Assembly: GCA_016786595.1 (NCBI GenBank)
Contig: JAEUWB010000039.1
Coordinates: 1-58,700 of the forward strand
Length of the DNA: 58,700 nucleotides
From: a bacterium
Lineage (GTDB): Bacteria > Bdellovibrionota_C > UBA2361 > SZUA-149 > JAEUWB01
Reading direction: 5' to 3'
The position numbers and the translations under genes were made by a program. Positions 25,532 to 34,035 of this stretch are shown piece after piece (the stretch's first letter is position 1; each line of letters begins with the position of its first letter). Below the pieces are notes generated by a model. The model saw only the letters and a program-made list of their open reading frames with translations. It searched no databases and was not told the origin of the DNA.

Positions 25532-26656
25532 CTAATTTGCAGCGCTATCAATTTTTTTCAGTTCATTCAAAGCGACTTGATTTGAAGGCTCAATGTCAAC
25601 TGCCTGCGAAAATTGCGCTACAGCATCTTCAGTGCGTCCGATTTCAGAATAAATCTTTCCAAGTTCGATATGGTACTCAGCATTTGTTCCGCAAAGTCTG
25701 ACAGCCCGACGCATATAAAAAAGCTTGTCTGCCTTTGAATTCGAGCTCTGAGCCCGCTTCATTTCTTGCTGAGCTTGCGTGCAATCGTCCCCGGTTGTCT
25801 CTAAACTTGCAACCGGAGAGGTTTTTGGCGCTGGCGCAGAAGCAACTGCTGCTGGTTCTAGCGCTGTAACTTTTTCGGCTACTACTTCAGTCTTTTTTGC
25901 CGGAGGCATAGTGTTTGCGGCTGGTAAGGTAGTTGTCGCCAACATGTCAGTAGTCGTAACAGTTTCTGCTTTTGTATTCAGCGTCGGTGCCGGTGTAGCA
26001 GCTACAATTGGTGCAGGAGTAACACGTTTTACACCCGGCTCAACGTAAGTAGTGCCGACCGGGTCAGCAGTTACAGTTTGATAATTCTCCGACTCAACGC
26101 TTCGCACTTCACCTAAACTCGCACGCCCTTGTGAAAGTCCTTGAGAAAGTTTTCTGCTGCTGACATTAAACGAATTGGGAGCGATGCGCCCGGTTACCTT
26201 TGCCACGCTGGGACGATTAGCTGCAAATGCTTGCGGCTGAGTGTTATAAGTTGGAGCAAGTGTTGGCTGTGGCGCAAAATTTGTATTCCCTAAACTAACA
26301 CCATCACCAGCTTGATTGCGCATTTGATTGAGAGTGCGTGTTTGACTGGCAATTTCGGTTTTTTGCTGAGCAAGCTGAGCCTGAGTCTCTTCTGTCTTTT
26401 CTTCTTGAATATCGAGTGCGCGACCAATTGCTGCTCCTGCCAATGCCCCTGTAGCAGCTCCGACTGCAAGCCCGCCAGCTGGACTACCCACCTGCGCGCC
26501 AATTACCGTCCCCACACCTCCTCCTACTACGGCACCAGTTGCTGTGCCGAGCGAAGTTGAACTCATATCCTTAGTATTAAACTCAGGTGGCTCAATACCC
26601 AAGTAACTACAACCTGATACACATAAAAAAATCACAACAAGACACAACTGCTTCAT
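25532..26656 (-). CDS. Glycine-zipper lipoprotein with C-terminal TPR
   Basis: 374 residues: signal peptide with lipobox CVSGC, glycine zipper (about 38-85: GTATGAVVGGGVGTVIGAQ, AVGAATGALAGAAIG), the same IQEEKTEETQAQLAQQ coiled-coil motif as its neighbour, a long low-complexity Ala/Thr/Pro linker (about 130-285), and a C-terminal TPR pair (KLFYMRRAVRLCGTNAEYHI, AVAQFSQAVDIEPSNQVALN). Likely an envelope scaffold. Paralogous in the N-terminal half to the genes on both sides. Confidence 0.85.
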   Translation of the reverse strand: MKQLCLVVIFLCVSGCSYLGIEPPEFNTKDMSSTSLGTATGAVVGGGVGTVIGAQVGSPAGGLAVGAATGALAGAAIGRALDIQEEKTEETQAQLAQQKTEIASQTRTLNQMRNQAGDGVSLGNTNFAPQPTLAPTYNTQPQAFAANRPSVAKVTGRIAPNSFNVSSRKLSQGLSQGRASLGEVRSVESENYQTVTADPVGTTYVEPGVKRVTPAPIVAATPAPTLNTKAETVTTTDMLATTTLPAANTMPPAKKTEVVAEKVTALEPAAVASAPAPKTSPVASLETTGDDCTQAQQEMKRAQSSNSKADKLFYMRRAVRLCGTNAEYHIELGKIYSEIGRTEDAVAQFSQAVDIEPSNQVALNELKKIDSAAN

Positions 26657-26694
26657 AAACAACTCTCTAAAAAATTACCTGGGATTAATGCTAA

Positions 26695-27045
26695 TTAGTA
26701 TTTACGATAGTAATCGTCGTATTGCTGCTGACGGCGCAGCTCATCAATTTCACGACGTTGGCGGCGTAGTTCTTCTTCTTGACGACGACGCTCTTCTTCC
26801 ATTTCTTGCGACTGAACATCTTGACGGTCAATCATTTCACCAACGCCGGCACCTGTTAATGCTCCAGCTGCTGTTCCGATCGCAAGACCTTGAGCAGTGT
26901 GGCCCGTGGCACTACCAATAATTGCCCCAAGCCCCGCACCTAAAGCGCCACCGCCAAGTGCTCCTTGACCGGCATAGCTATTTTTTGCGCAGGAAGTTGT
27001 TAGAAAAAGAAAAGACAGTGCTAAAAGAGTAAAAATACTTCGCAT
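26695..27045 (-). CDS. Small glycine-zipper lipoprotein with charged coiled coil
   Basis: 116 residues: signal peptide with lipobox LTTSC, glycine zipper (about 24-68: GQGALGGGALGAGLGAIIGS, AIGTAAGALTGAGVGEM), then an extremely charged Glu/Arg helix (EEERRRQEEELRRQRREIDE) and a Tyr-rich tail (DDYYRKY). The zipper is nearly the same as in the two genes downstream, showing tandem duplication. Confidence 0.88.
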   Translation of the reverse strand: MRSIFTLLALSFLFLTTSCAKNSYAGQGALGGGALGAGLGAIIGSATGHTAQGLAIGTAAGALTGAGVGEMIDRQDVQSQEMEEERRRQEEELRRQRREIDELRRQQQYDDYYRKY

Positions 27046-27161
27046 AATAAATCTCCAAAAATATCCGCGCGATAACGATCTGTTTGAGAAGATCTAGCGC
27101 ATGCCAGTTTGACGAGCAAAAATATCGATTATTTCAGTGATTTTGTAAATAATTTAAGTCA

Positions 27162-27190
27162 CTTAGCTAAACTGCAGGAGTTAAGCTAAG
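27162..27190 (-). terminator. Hairpin downstream of lspA
   Basis: CTTAGCTAAACT (27162-27173) and AGTTAAGCTAAG (27179-27190) pair with one A/A mismatch and a five-base loop. It lies about 30 bases after the lspA stop and is followed on the minus strand by an AT-rich but interrupted tail. A weak terminator is the likeliest reading. Confidence 0.5.
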
Positions 27191-27218
27191 GCAGTAAATA
27201 GAAGATTCCTTAATCGAA

Positions 27219-27743
27219 TTAAGCAATTAGCTCAGATTCTTTGGTTTTTGGAGTAAAGAGCATTTTTAGACTAATCGTCAGCACTCCAAGAAAAATACAA
27301 CTATCGGCAACGTTAAAAGCTGGCCAGTGATAGTCTCCGTAGAAAACATCGATAAAATCAATCACAGCGCCATAGCGAGCCCGGTCAATGATATTTCCTA
27401 TCGCCCCAGAGAAAATTAGCACCAAGGCATAGCGGCCGAGCTTATCCTGCTTGAAATCCTGCAAAAACATTTTAATTACAATCGAAAGAGCTACGAGCAA
27501 AACAGCTGAAAGCACTAACTGACGAAATCGCGGAGAGTAGTCACTAAAAACACCAAAAGCTGCGCCGGGGTTACGCACATGAGTCAAGTTTAGGAAATCA
27601 GGAATGAGGTTTATAGTTTCGTGAATTTGGAATGAGTCAACGATCAGCTGCTTGGTTGTCTGATCAATAATCAGAAATACAAAAAAAAACATGACGTAAT
27701 TTAATGTTTGATAGCTGCGGTTAAATACGTTCAACAAGAACAT
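27219..27743 (-). CDS. lspA: Lipoprotein signal peptidase (signal peptidase II)
   Basis: Cleaves diacylglyceryl-modified prolipoproteins, including those encoded next to it. About 174 residues and four membrane helices. The catalytic aspartates lie in GAIGNIIDR and FNVADS; VRNPGAAFG and VIDFIDVFYGDYHWPAFN are also conserved. Starts at 27761 (TTG), 27743 (ATG, with AAGG upstream) and 27692 (ATG) are possible. I prefer 27743, which overlaps the ileS end by 23 bp. ileS-lspA is a common gene order. Confidence 0.94.
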   Translation of the reverse strand: MFLLNVFNRSYQTLNYVMFFFVFLIIDQTTKQLIVDSFQIHETINLIPDFLNLTHVRNPGAAFGVFSDYSPRFRQLVLSAVLLVALSIVIKMFLQDFKQDKLGRYALVLIFSGAIGNIIDRARYGAVIDFIDVFYGDYHWPAFNVADSCIFLGVLTISLKMLFTPKTKESELIA

Positions 27744-30700
27744 GAATTGGGTGACCTTCAATTTCTAATTCATTCCAAGATGGTTGTAGTTGTTGAGCGC
27801 TCAGCTCTACGGCCAATGTCTCTGCCTTAATATATTCGGCGTGATCGCTTAAGCTTGCTGTAAGATCAGGAAAAGCAGTCGTATAGTTAATGCGAATTCG
27901 ATCGCTGACGTTAAAGTTACTGTCTTTTCTTACCTTCTGTACGCGATTTACAAATTCTCGCGCCAATCCTTCACGTAACAGCGCCGGACTAAGTTCCGTA
28001 TCAAGTAAGATGCTAATCTGGCCAGAAGATCCGAGTCCAGTAACTCCTGCGCGCGCCTTACGTTTAATCACTAATTCAGCTTGACCAAGCTCCACTCCAG
28101 CTAGTGCAAGTTTTCCGCCAGATTCGACACTGCGAATTTGCTCTGAAGTTAAATTCTGGCAACCACTACGTAACTCCTGCATGCCCTTTGACCCAAGTTT
28201 TGGCCCAAGTGTTTTTCCTAAAAGCACAGTGTTTAAATTCGCTGATAAATCAACATATTGAGATTCATCAGTCGAATATGAAACAGCCTTAACGTTAAGT
28301 TCTTCACGAATATAAATTTCTAGTGGTTTCAGTTCTGCAATTGCTTGAGCACTCGGGTGAATGACTAAGAGCGATTTGAGAGGTTGCCGCACCTTAATAC
28401 CAAGGTCATTACGTAAGCTTCGACCAAGTAAGATCACCTCTTCAAAAAGCGACATCCCGGACTCAAGCTTAAGGTCAATTTTACTAAGCTCAACATCAAG
28501 TGTCGGGAAACAAGCTAAGTGAACACTTTGCGCTGAATTAATCTGATTTGCCTTGGTTAGCCGTTGATAAATCTCTTCAGCAATAAATGGGGCAAGGGGT
28601 GCGAGCACCCTGACAAAGCCAGTTAACACAGTATGCAGCGTAGCATAGGCTTGAGTCTTATCCTCTTCAGTTGCCTTGCCTTCAGACCAAAAACGCCGAC
28701 GATTCAGGCGAATGTACCAGTTTGTGAGTTGATCAACAAAATCAAGAATCGGCTGCACGGCCGCGGATAAGTGATATGAGCTCAGCGCTCGATCCACACC
28801 TTGGACTAACGATGCAAACTTAGAAAGAATCCAGCGATCAAGTAAATTTTCAGAAGCAAGTTGTGGTGTCTGGGCTGGCTGCCAATTGTCTGCTGCGGCA
28901 TAGGTTGCATAGAAATTATAGGCATTCCAAAGTGGTAAAATCGTCTGGCGCACGACTTGCTTCACCCCCTGTTTACTAAAGCGCAAATCTTCGCCGCGAG
29001 TTGCTGCCGAGCTTAACAAGTAAAGTCGCATCGCGTCTGCACCAAACTCCTCCATCACTTCTTCGGGTGGCGGGTAATTTTTTAGCGACTTCGACATTTT
29101 TTTCCCGTCTTCTGCCAGAATAATGCCGTTAACAATCACATTTTTAAATGCGGGCTTATCAAATAGCGCAGTTGATAGTACTAATAGGGTGTAAAACCAC
29201 CCACGGGTTTGATCTAAACCTTCAGCAATAAAATCAGCAGGGAAATTTGCCTCAAAACGTTCACGGTTCTCAAACGGATAGTGTTCCTGACCATAGGGCA
29301 TTGAGCCGCTTTCGAACCAACAGTCGAGGACTTCAGGCACACGTTGCATCAGACCCTTTCCTGATGGCGCAGTAAAAGTAATCTCGTCTAAATGCTGGCT
29401 ATGTAGATCGTTAACTTTCTTTCCACTTAGCTTTTCTAACTCTGCAACTGAGCCAATACAGAGCATCTCTCCAGTCTCGGCACAACGCCAAATTGGTAGC
29501 GGTGTTCCCCAATAACGATTACGAGAAATTGCCCAATCCCTTGCCCCTTCAAGCCACTTACCGAAACGCCCATCCCGAATATGCTCAGGAACCCAGTGGA
29601 TTTGCGCGTTATTCTTTAAGAGTTTCTCTCTTAAGGCTTCAACTTTAACAAACCAACTGGAAATAGATTTGTAGATTAGCGGCGTGTCTGTGCGCCAGCA
29701 AAAAGGATAAGAGTGTTGGATTGTCTCATGCCGAACTAGCTTGCCTTGCTCCTTGAGTGAATGGATAATTTTTGCATCGGCTGCTTTGATATTGAGGCCG
29801 GCAAAATCTACAACAGCAGCAGTAAAATTTCCTTCCTCATCAACAGGATCGACCACAGGAATACTATTCGCAAGAAACAATTTAAGGTCATCTTCACCAA
29901 AAGATGCACAGTGAACTATTCCCGTTCCATCGCTATCTGTTACAAACTCTCCACTGTAGGTTTTAAATGCGCCTTTACTACGCACTGTTTCAAAGTAGGG
30001 GAAAAACTGTCGATAAGAAATTCCAATGACTTTGTCTCCAGTAAAACTTGCCAATATCGTGCTTTGATTTTCAGATTTTTTAAGCTCTGGAAAATAAACT
30101 TCAGCGCGATTTTCAGCGATAATCACAACTTCCTTCAGACTCTCATTTTTAACAGCGCAGTATTGGACACCCGGTCCAAAAGCAAGTGCGAGGTTACTTG
30201 GTAGCGTCCAAGGGGTGGTTGTCCAAGCGTAAGTTGTAAGACGGTAGTCTTGTGGTAAAATTTTCTGAAGAAACTCAGGTAATTCTCCAATAAATTCTGC
30301 GCGTACAGTTACAGCAGGATCTTGCACGTCTTTATAATTTAAATTCGCTTCGAAATTACTTAAGGGAGTGTTAATTGCCCAAGAGTAAGGCACGCACTTT
30401 AAGCCTTCATAGATCAAACCCTGATCCCAGAGTTTACGAAATATCGCCCAGATTGACTCCATGAAATCACGGTCCATGGTGTGATAAGGTCGTGAAAAAT
30501 CAACCCAACGACCCGAGCGTTCAATAAATGCTCGCCATTCATTGGTGTAGCGCAACACAATCTTGCGACACTCTTCATTAAATTTTCCAATGCCAAACTC
30601 TTTAATAGCTTTTGCACCATGCAGGTTGAGCATTTTTTGAATTTCAAACTCAACGGGAACACCATGGCAATCCCAGCCTAGTCTCCGGTCAACATGAAAT

Positions 30701-30966
30701 CCCTTCATCGTAAAAAATCGACCCACTACGTCCTTGATCGTTCCCGCCAAGAGATGTCCATAGTGTGGGAGTCCTGTGGCAAAAGGCGGGCCATCATAAA
30801 ATACATATGATTGCTGCTGCGCCTTTTTTTCCATTGACTTTTGAAAAATTTGATTGCGATTCCAAAATTCTAGAATTTCACGTTCGATCTTCGGAAAAGA
30901 GATTGACGGATCGTCGCCTTGCTGATCTTGGGTTTCTTCAAAAGTTTTTTTATGATCTGAACTCAT
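27721..30966 (-). CDS. ileS: Isoleucyl-tRNA synthetase, type 2-like (eukaryote-type)
   Basis: 1081 residues, class Ia. The ATP motif is PHYGHLLAG (about 67-75) followed by GWDCHGVPVEFEI. The editing domain and KMSKS (about 620) are present. The PHYGH form, the DCHGVPVE block and the lack of a C-terminal zinc finger fit the type 2 group (IleRS2), many of which are insensitive to mupirocin. It is the only ileS visible here; whether a type 1 copy exists elsewhere is unknown. Confidence 0.95.
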   Translation of the reverse strand: MSSDHKKTFEETQDQQGDDPSISFPKIEREILEFWNRNQIFQKSMEKKAQQQSYVFYDGPPFATGLPHYGHLLAGTIKDVVGRFFTMKGFHVDRRLGWDCHGVPVEFEIQKMLNLHGAKAIKEFGIGKFNEECRKIVLRYTNEWRAFIERSGRWVDFSRPYHTMDRDFMESIWAIFRKLWDQGLIYEGLKCVPYSWAINTPLSNFEANLNYKDVQDPAVTVRAEFIGELPEFLQKILPQDYRLTTYAWTTTPWTLPSNLALAFGPGVQYCAVKNESLKEVVIIAENRAEVYFPELKKSENQSTILASFTGDKVIGISYRQFFPYFETVRSKGAFKTYSGEFVTDSDGTGIVHCASFGEDDLKLFLANSIPVVDPVDEEGNFTAAVVDFAGLNIKAADAKIIHSLKEQGKLVRHETIQHSYPFCWRTDTPLIYKSISSWFVKVEALREKLLKNNAQIHWVPEHIRDGRFGKWLEGARDWAISRNRYWGTPLPIWRCAETGEMLCIGSVAELEKLSGKKVNDLHSQHLDEITFTAPSGKGLMQRVPEVLDCWFESGSMPYGQEHYPFENRERFEANFPADFIAEGLDQTRGWFYTLLVLSTALFDKPAFKNVIVNGIILAEDGKKMSKSLKNYPPPEEVMEEFGADAMRLYLLSSAATRGEDLRFSKQGVKQVVRQTILPLWNAYNFYATYAAADNWQPAQTPQLASENLLDRWILSKFASLVQGVDRALSSYHLSAAVQPILDFVDQLTNWYIRLNRRRFWSEGKATEEDKTQAYATLHTVLTGFVRVLAPLAPFIAEEIYQRLTKANQINSAQSVHLACFPTLDVELSKIDLKLESGMSLFEEVILLGRSLRNDLGIKVRQPLKSLLVIHPSAQAIAELKPLEIYIREELNVKAVSYSTDESQYVDLSANLNTVLLGKTLGPKLGSKGMQELRSGCQNLTSEQIRSVESGGKLALAGVELGQAELVIKRKARAGVTGLGSSGQISILLDTELSPALLREGLAREFVNRVQKVRKDSNFNVSDRIRINYTTAFPDLTASLSDHAEYIKAETLAVELSAQQLQPSWNELEIEGHPIHVLVERI

Positions 30967-30988
30967 AGAATTAAAATCGCTACTTGTT

Positions 30989-32224
30989 TTAAGTTATTGT
31001 TCTCAAGCAACGTTGAGACTGCTCAGCCCAAGCTGGGTCTGCACTTAAAAGCTTTAAATCAAAGCGGATAATGTTACCGGACTTCTGAGTTGCCCACAAG
31101 ATTCCCCCCTTTGCAGTAAGAAATTCGAGTGGTTCTAAAAAAGTAGCACTATCGAGTGTAAAGTTACCGTCGTTACGGAAACAAAAAAAGCGCAAACGCT
31201 GATCTTTGGTTGCAGCTCCAAAAAATAAAATTTGCTGCTCAATGCCTGTAAAGCCCACTAAAAAGTCAGCACTAACTTTAAACGGTGGTAATTGCTTAAT
31301 TCCACGAATCTTATACGGATAGACTTGTCCATCGCTTGCCGAAACAAATAAATATGCACCATTAGACTCAAGCCACATGTCATCAATGCGCGTTCCCAAT
31401 GAGGGAGTCTGTATTTTTCTAACTGATTGCGGTAAATCTACGGCAGCATCCGGATCTCTTAAGCCCAGATCATAATCTGTACGAATTAAACGAAAAACAG
31501 AAATTTGACCGTCACGCTCACCAGCAAAAAAGATTCTGCCTAAGGGGTGCACAATAATTTTTTCAATTGCCGAGCTCGCTCCAAGATAGGTCTCGAGGGC
31601 GCTAGCTTGCTTCCAAGACCAGGCATAAATTGTTCCATCGGCCTGACCAAAAATTAGATATTCTTGCAGCGGGTCCCAGGAGATTGCCGTAACACCTCCA
31701 CGCAAATCGCTGCGCTTGGCCTTAACTTCAAGTGTGGTCAAATCAAGAACAGTGATCGAAGAAAATTCTGCAATCGCTAACAAAGTTTCATCTTGACTGA
31801 GCGCAAGTAGAGTCTGCAAGCCCTGAGCATGGTAGATCTGTCTACGATCGAGCTGATTCGACTTCGCTAGATACTGTAGCTCTAAAATTGCCCCGTCCGA
31901 GGTTGAAGCATAAGCCCGCTGTCCGCTGGAGGTCGCAATAAAGTTTTGCACCTGCCCGCGCTCGAGCTTAAATGCTTGGAATCCAACCAAGCCTGTTGTT
32001 GCGTCGGCATAAATCTCTGTTTTTGGCCGAATCGCCTGTGCTTGAGTGATTTGCGTACTGGCTAGGGGGCGCTCTTCTTTGCTTAACGCTGGTAAGCAAC
32101 CTGAAACTACAAGAATGCAGGTGGTAAGGCAAAGATAGTCTAAAATTCTTAATTCCCTAATTTGATCAATTAAGGCTAATCCGTTTAAAGATTGACCGAA
32201 GATTGCATTCTTACGGAGATTCAT
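30989..32224 (-). CDS. WD40-like beta-propeller lipoprotein
   Basis: 411 residues. A hydrophobic stretch with lipobox VVSGC ends at about residue 43; the N-region before it is unusually long, so the real start may lie downstream of 32224. The rest consists of repeated beta-blade-like segments (SDGAILELQY, QADGTIYAWSW, ERDGQISVFRL, ASDGQVYPY), consistent with a seven-bladed propeller for protein interaction. It starts next to ileS but may have its own promoter in the 110-bp divergent gap. Confidence 0.75.
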   Translation of the reverse strand: MNLRKNAIFGQSLNGLALIDQIRELRILDYLCLTTCILVVSGCLPALSKEERPLASTQITQAQAIRPKTEIYADATTGLVGFQAFKLERGQVQNFIATSSGQRAYASTSDGAILELQYLAKSNQLDRRQIYHAQGLQTLLALSQDETLLAIAEFSSITVLDLTTLEVKAKRSDLRGGVTAISWDPLQEYLIFGQADGTIYAWSWKQASALETYLGASSAIEKIIVHPLGRIFFAGERDGQISVFRLIRTDYDLGLRDPDAAVDLPQSVRKIQTPSLGTRIDDMWLESNGAYLFVSASDGQVYPYKIRGIKQLPPFKVSADFLVGFTGIEQQILFFGAATKDQRLRFFCFRNDGNFTLDSATFLEPLEFLTAKGGILWATQKSGNIIRFDLKLLSADPAWAEQSQRCLRTIT

Positions 32225-32334
32225 TTAAAAAACCCTTCAAATTAAAGCATGAGCAATAAAAATTAATAACATCTTTGCGACTAATTTTAGACCTATAGCA
32301 ATCTTTTAAGACCGCCGTAAATACTGTCAAATTT

Positions 32335-33507
32335 ATGATACTAAATAATCAATACTTAAGTCAGATCTATACCAATCTGCGTCTCGACGCTAATCAGCCT
32401 CAGCATCTCTATATTGAGGTCGGTCGTGATTTGCGAGCAAAATTTACAACATTACTAAAACTGCTCGAAGTTTTCAAAGCTGAGAAAGTTGTAATCCGGT
32501 CGACTGATCGGAGTGAGCTTAAGTATCTTGGACTGAATTTAGCTAAAATTGGCTATAAACTTTCACTTGCACTAGAAACAATTCAGACTGAAATTAGTGA
32601 CCAAGAGATTCAACTTTTCGACAAACGTGAACATCAGCTGCTACTTTTAGGAAATTTCCCTGCAGGCACAAGCCAGATTTTAGATTTAGCTGACGTGATC
32701 ATCCACTACGCTGTAGCTGAGTCTGCTGATAAATTATTAGAGCTTACTCCTAAAAGAAACGCGTTTTCTATTTCATTAATTGCTACAAAGGATTTTTCTG
32801 GATTTGTAAATCTTTCTAGAAGTCTTCCAACATTTTTGAAAATTCCAGAACCGCTTAGCGAAAATTTACTGGCAAGCACTCCTCAAAACACTGGCCGCGA
32901 CCCGTTCTCGGTTTTAACATTCGAAGATTTAAGCTCGACTTCTTCCTATGCTGACCAAGGTAGCGATCGTCGTGGACGCGGAGACCGCCCCAGACGTGAC
33001 GATGACCGTCGGCCGCGAAGAGACGGACAAGCTGAACGTGGTAACGGTAGATCTGCGCGTAACCAAGAACAAAGGCCACGGACACAGGACCGCCGTGACT
33101 CTGAGCCTCGCTCCAATTATCGAAATCATGAGCGCAATAATCAGCGCTCAAACTCTGATACGACAACTCGCCCAGAACAAACCCGCAGCAGTCGTGGACT
33201 TCCACGGCGAGGGCATCCAAATGATAATGTACGGATTTATATTGGCCAGGGAAGTGCAGCAGGAATGACTGCTGAAGTTTTTTCAAATTTAGCCCTTGAA
33301 TTTGCAGAAGTCCCTGACGGGACGTTTGATTCGATTGTGTTTCGCGACCACTATGGCTTTGCTGACCTGAATCGACTTGATGCAGAGCATCTGATCAACA
33401 CCATGCACGGCATTGAATATAACGGTGAGGAATTACCGATTGAATTCGCGCTGACATTGCCGCGTAGGTTGAATCGTGAGTCCTACCAAACTAATTCTGA
33501 TCAATAA
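32335..33507 (+). CDS. DEAD-box-derived RNA-binding protein lacking the ATPase lobe
   Basis: 390 residues in three parts. Residues 15-190 resemble a RecA2 (helicase C) lobe, with HLYIEVGRDLRAKFTTLLKL and LADVIIHYAVAESADKLLEL, but motif V and the HRIGRxxR of motif VI are missing. No RecA1 lobe (Walker A, DEAD) precedes it. Residues 205-300 are an Arg/Asp/Gly-rich disordered linker. Residues 300-375 match the DbpA-type RNA-binding domain (VRIYIGQGSAAGMTA, FDSIVFRDHYGFADLN, INTMHGIEYNGEELPIE). It probably binds RNA without unwinding it. Confidence 0.72.
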   Translation: MILNNQYLSQIYTNLRLDANQPQHLYIEVGRDLRAKFTTLLKLLEVFKAEKVVIRSTDRSELKYLGLNLAKIGYKLSLALETIQTEISDQEIQLFDKREHQLLLLGNFPAGTSQILDLADVIIHYAVAESADKLLELTPKRNAFSISLIATKDFSGFVNLSRSLPTFLKIPEPLSENLLASTPQNTGRDPFSVLTFEDLSSTSSYADQGSDRRGRGDRPRRDDDRRPRRDGQAERGNGRSARNQEQRPRTQDRRDSEPRSNYRNHERNNQRSNSDTTTRPEQTRSSRGLPRRGHPNDNVRIYIGQGSAAGMTAEVFSNLALEFAEVPDGTFDSIVFRDHYGFADLNRLDAEHLINTMHGIEYNGEELPIEFALTLPRRLNRESYQTNSDQ

Positions 33508-33744
33508 GTGCCTGGTGTGTTCTGATCCTTCTTCCACGGCTACAGCGCCACCACCACCTTCAATCGCAGCATCTGCTGAGTTTATATGAGTCACAGTTTT
33601 GCAAGTTAAAGCGTTTCCCATAACTATTTTGGATATGTTGCAAACGCAGCTGAACCATCAAGAACATATCCTTCTGGTAGATATAAGCTATGTATGAGTT
33701 TATTATCTATGGGTTTATTATTAAAAGGGAAACGCTATTTACTG

Positions 33745-33763
33745 GTTGTGTCTGCGACACAAC
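33745..33763. repeat. Short perfect hairpin
   Basis: GTTGTGTC-TGC-GACACAAC: eight base pairs with a three-base loop, directly abutting the larger hairpin at 33764. No T-run follows. Confidence 0.6.
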
Positions 33764-33825
33764 TTATATACCAGTTTGCAAAATCGTCAGTTTTATCCAA
33801 AATCTTTTTGCAAACTGGTATATAA
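33764..33825. repeat. 20-bp perfect inverted repeat
   Basis: The arms 33764-33783 and 33806-33825 (TTATATACCAGTTTGCAAAA and its exact complement) are separated by 22 nt. It may end transcripts of the upstream gene or be part of a repeat element. It is strikingly long and exact for this window. Confidence 0.65.
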
Positions 33826-33837
33826 TAACTCTCTGAG

Positions 33838-34035
33838 TAGGGAGGCTCGGATTAAGTTCGAGGTTCAGCCAAGCTCGAGGAACGAGCCCTAATATATTTT
33901 ACAGGGCAAGAAGCGCACTTTATTGCAATAAACGAGCATCGCAGAAATCTCCCGTGACGACTTGTCCGCCGCAGTCGGCTAAGCCGCGTAGGCGGAAGAA
34001 ATTGGCGAAGATCGGACTTCAGCAGAGCCTCCCTA
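33838..34035. mobile_element. MITE-like element with 11-bp terminal inverted repeats
   Basis: TAGGGAGGCTC at 33838-33848 and GAGCCTCCCTA at 34025-34035 are perfect inverted ends of a 198-bp stretch without an ORF. The flanks carry GAG on both sides, a possible 3-bp target duplication. The interior has a stem made of GGCTCG...CGAGCC and the dispersed repeat at 33955-34022. The right end supplies the TAG stop of fumC. No transposase is near, so mobility is inferred only. Confidence 0.5.
33955..34022. repeat. Dispersed repeat, copy B
   Basis: ACTTGTCCGCCG ... GCCGCGTAGGCGG ... AAGAAATTGGCGAAG ... GGACTTC matches copy A at 3107-3167 in order and spacing, with changes and a small insertion. CCGCC and GGCGG can pair as a stem. 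Confidence 0.55.

Larger units (their letters stand above)
33508..34032. other. Gene-poor, repeat-rich intergenic region
   Basis: About 525 bp between the DEAD-box-like gene and fumC hold no convincing ORF. They contain nested inverted repeats: AGCGTTTCCC near 33608 against GGGAAACGCT near 33728, a small hairpin at 33745-33763 and a 20-bp perfect inverted repeat at 33764-33825. They also hold a MITE-like element starting at 33838. See the separate entries. Confidence 0.7.
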
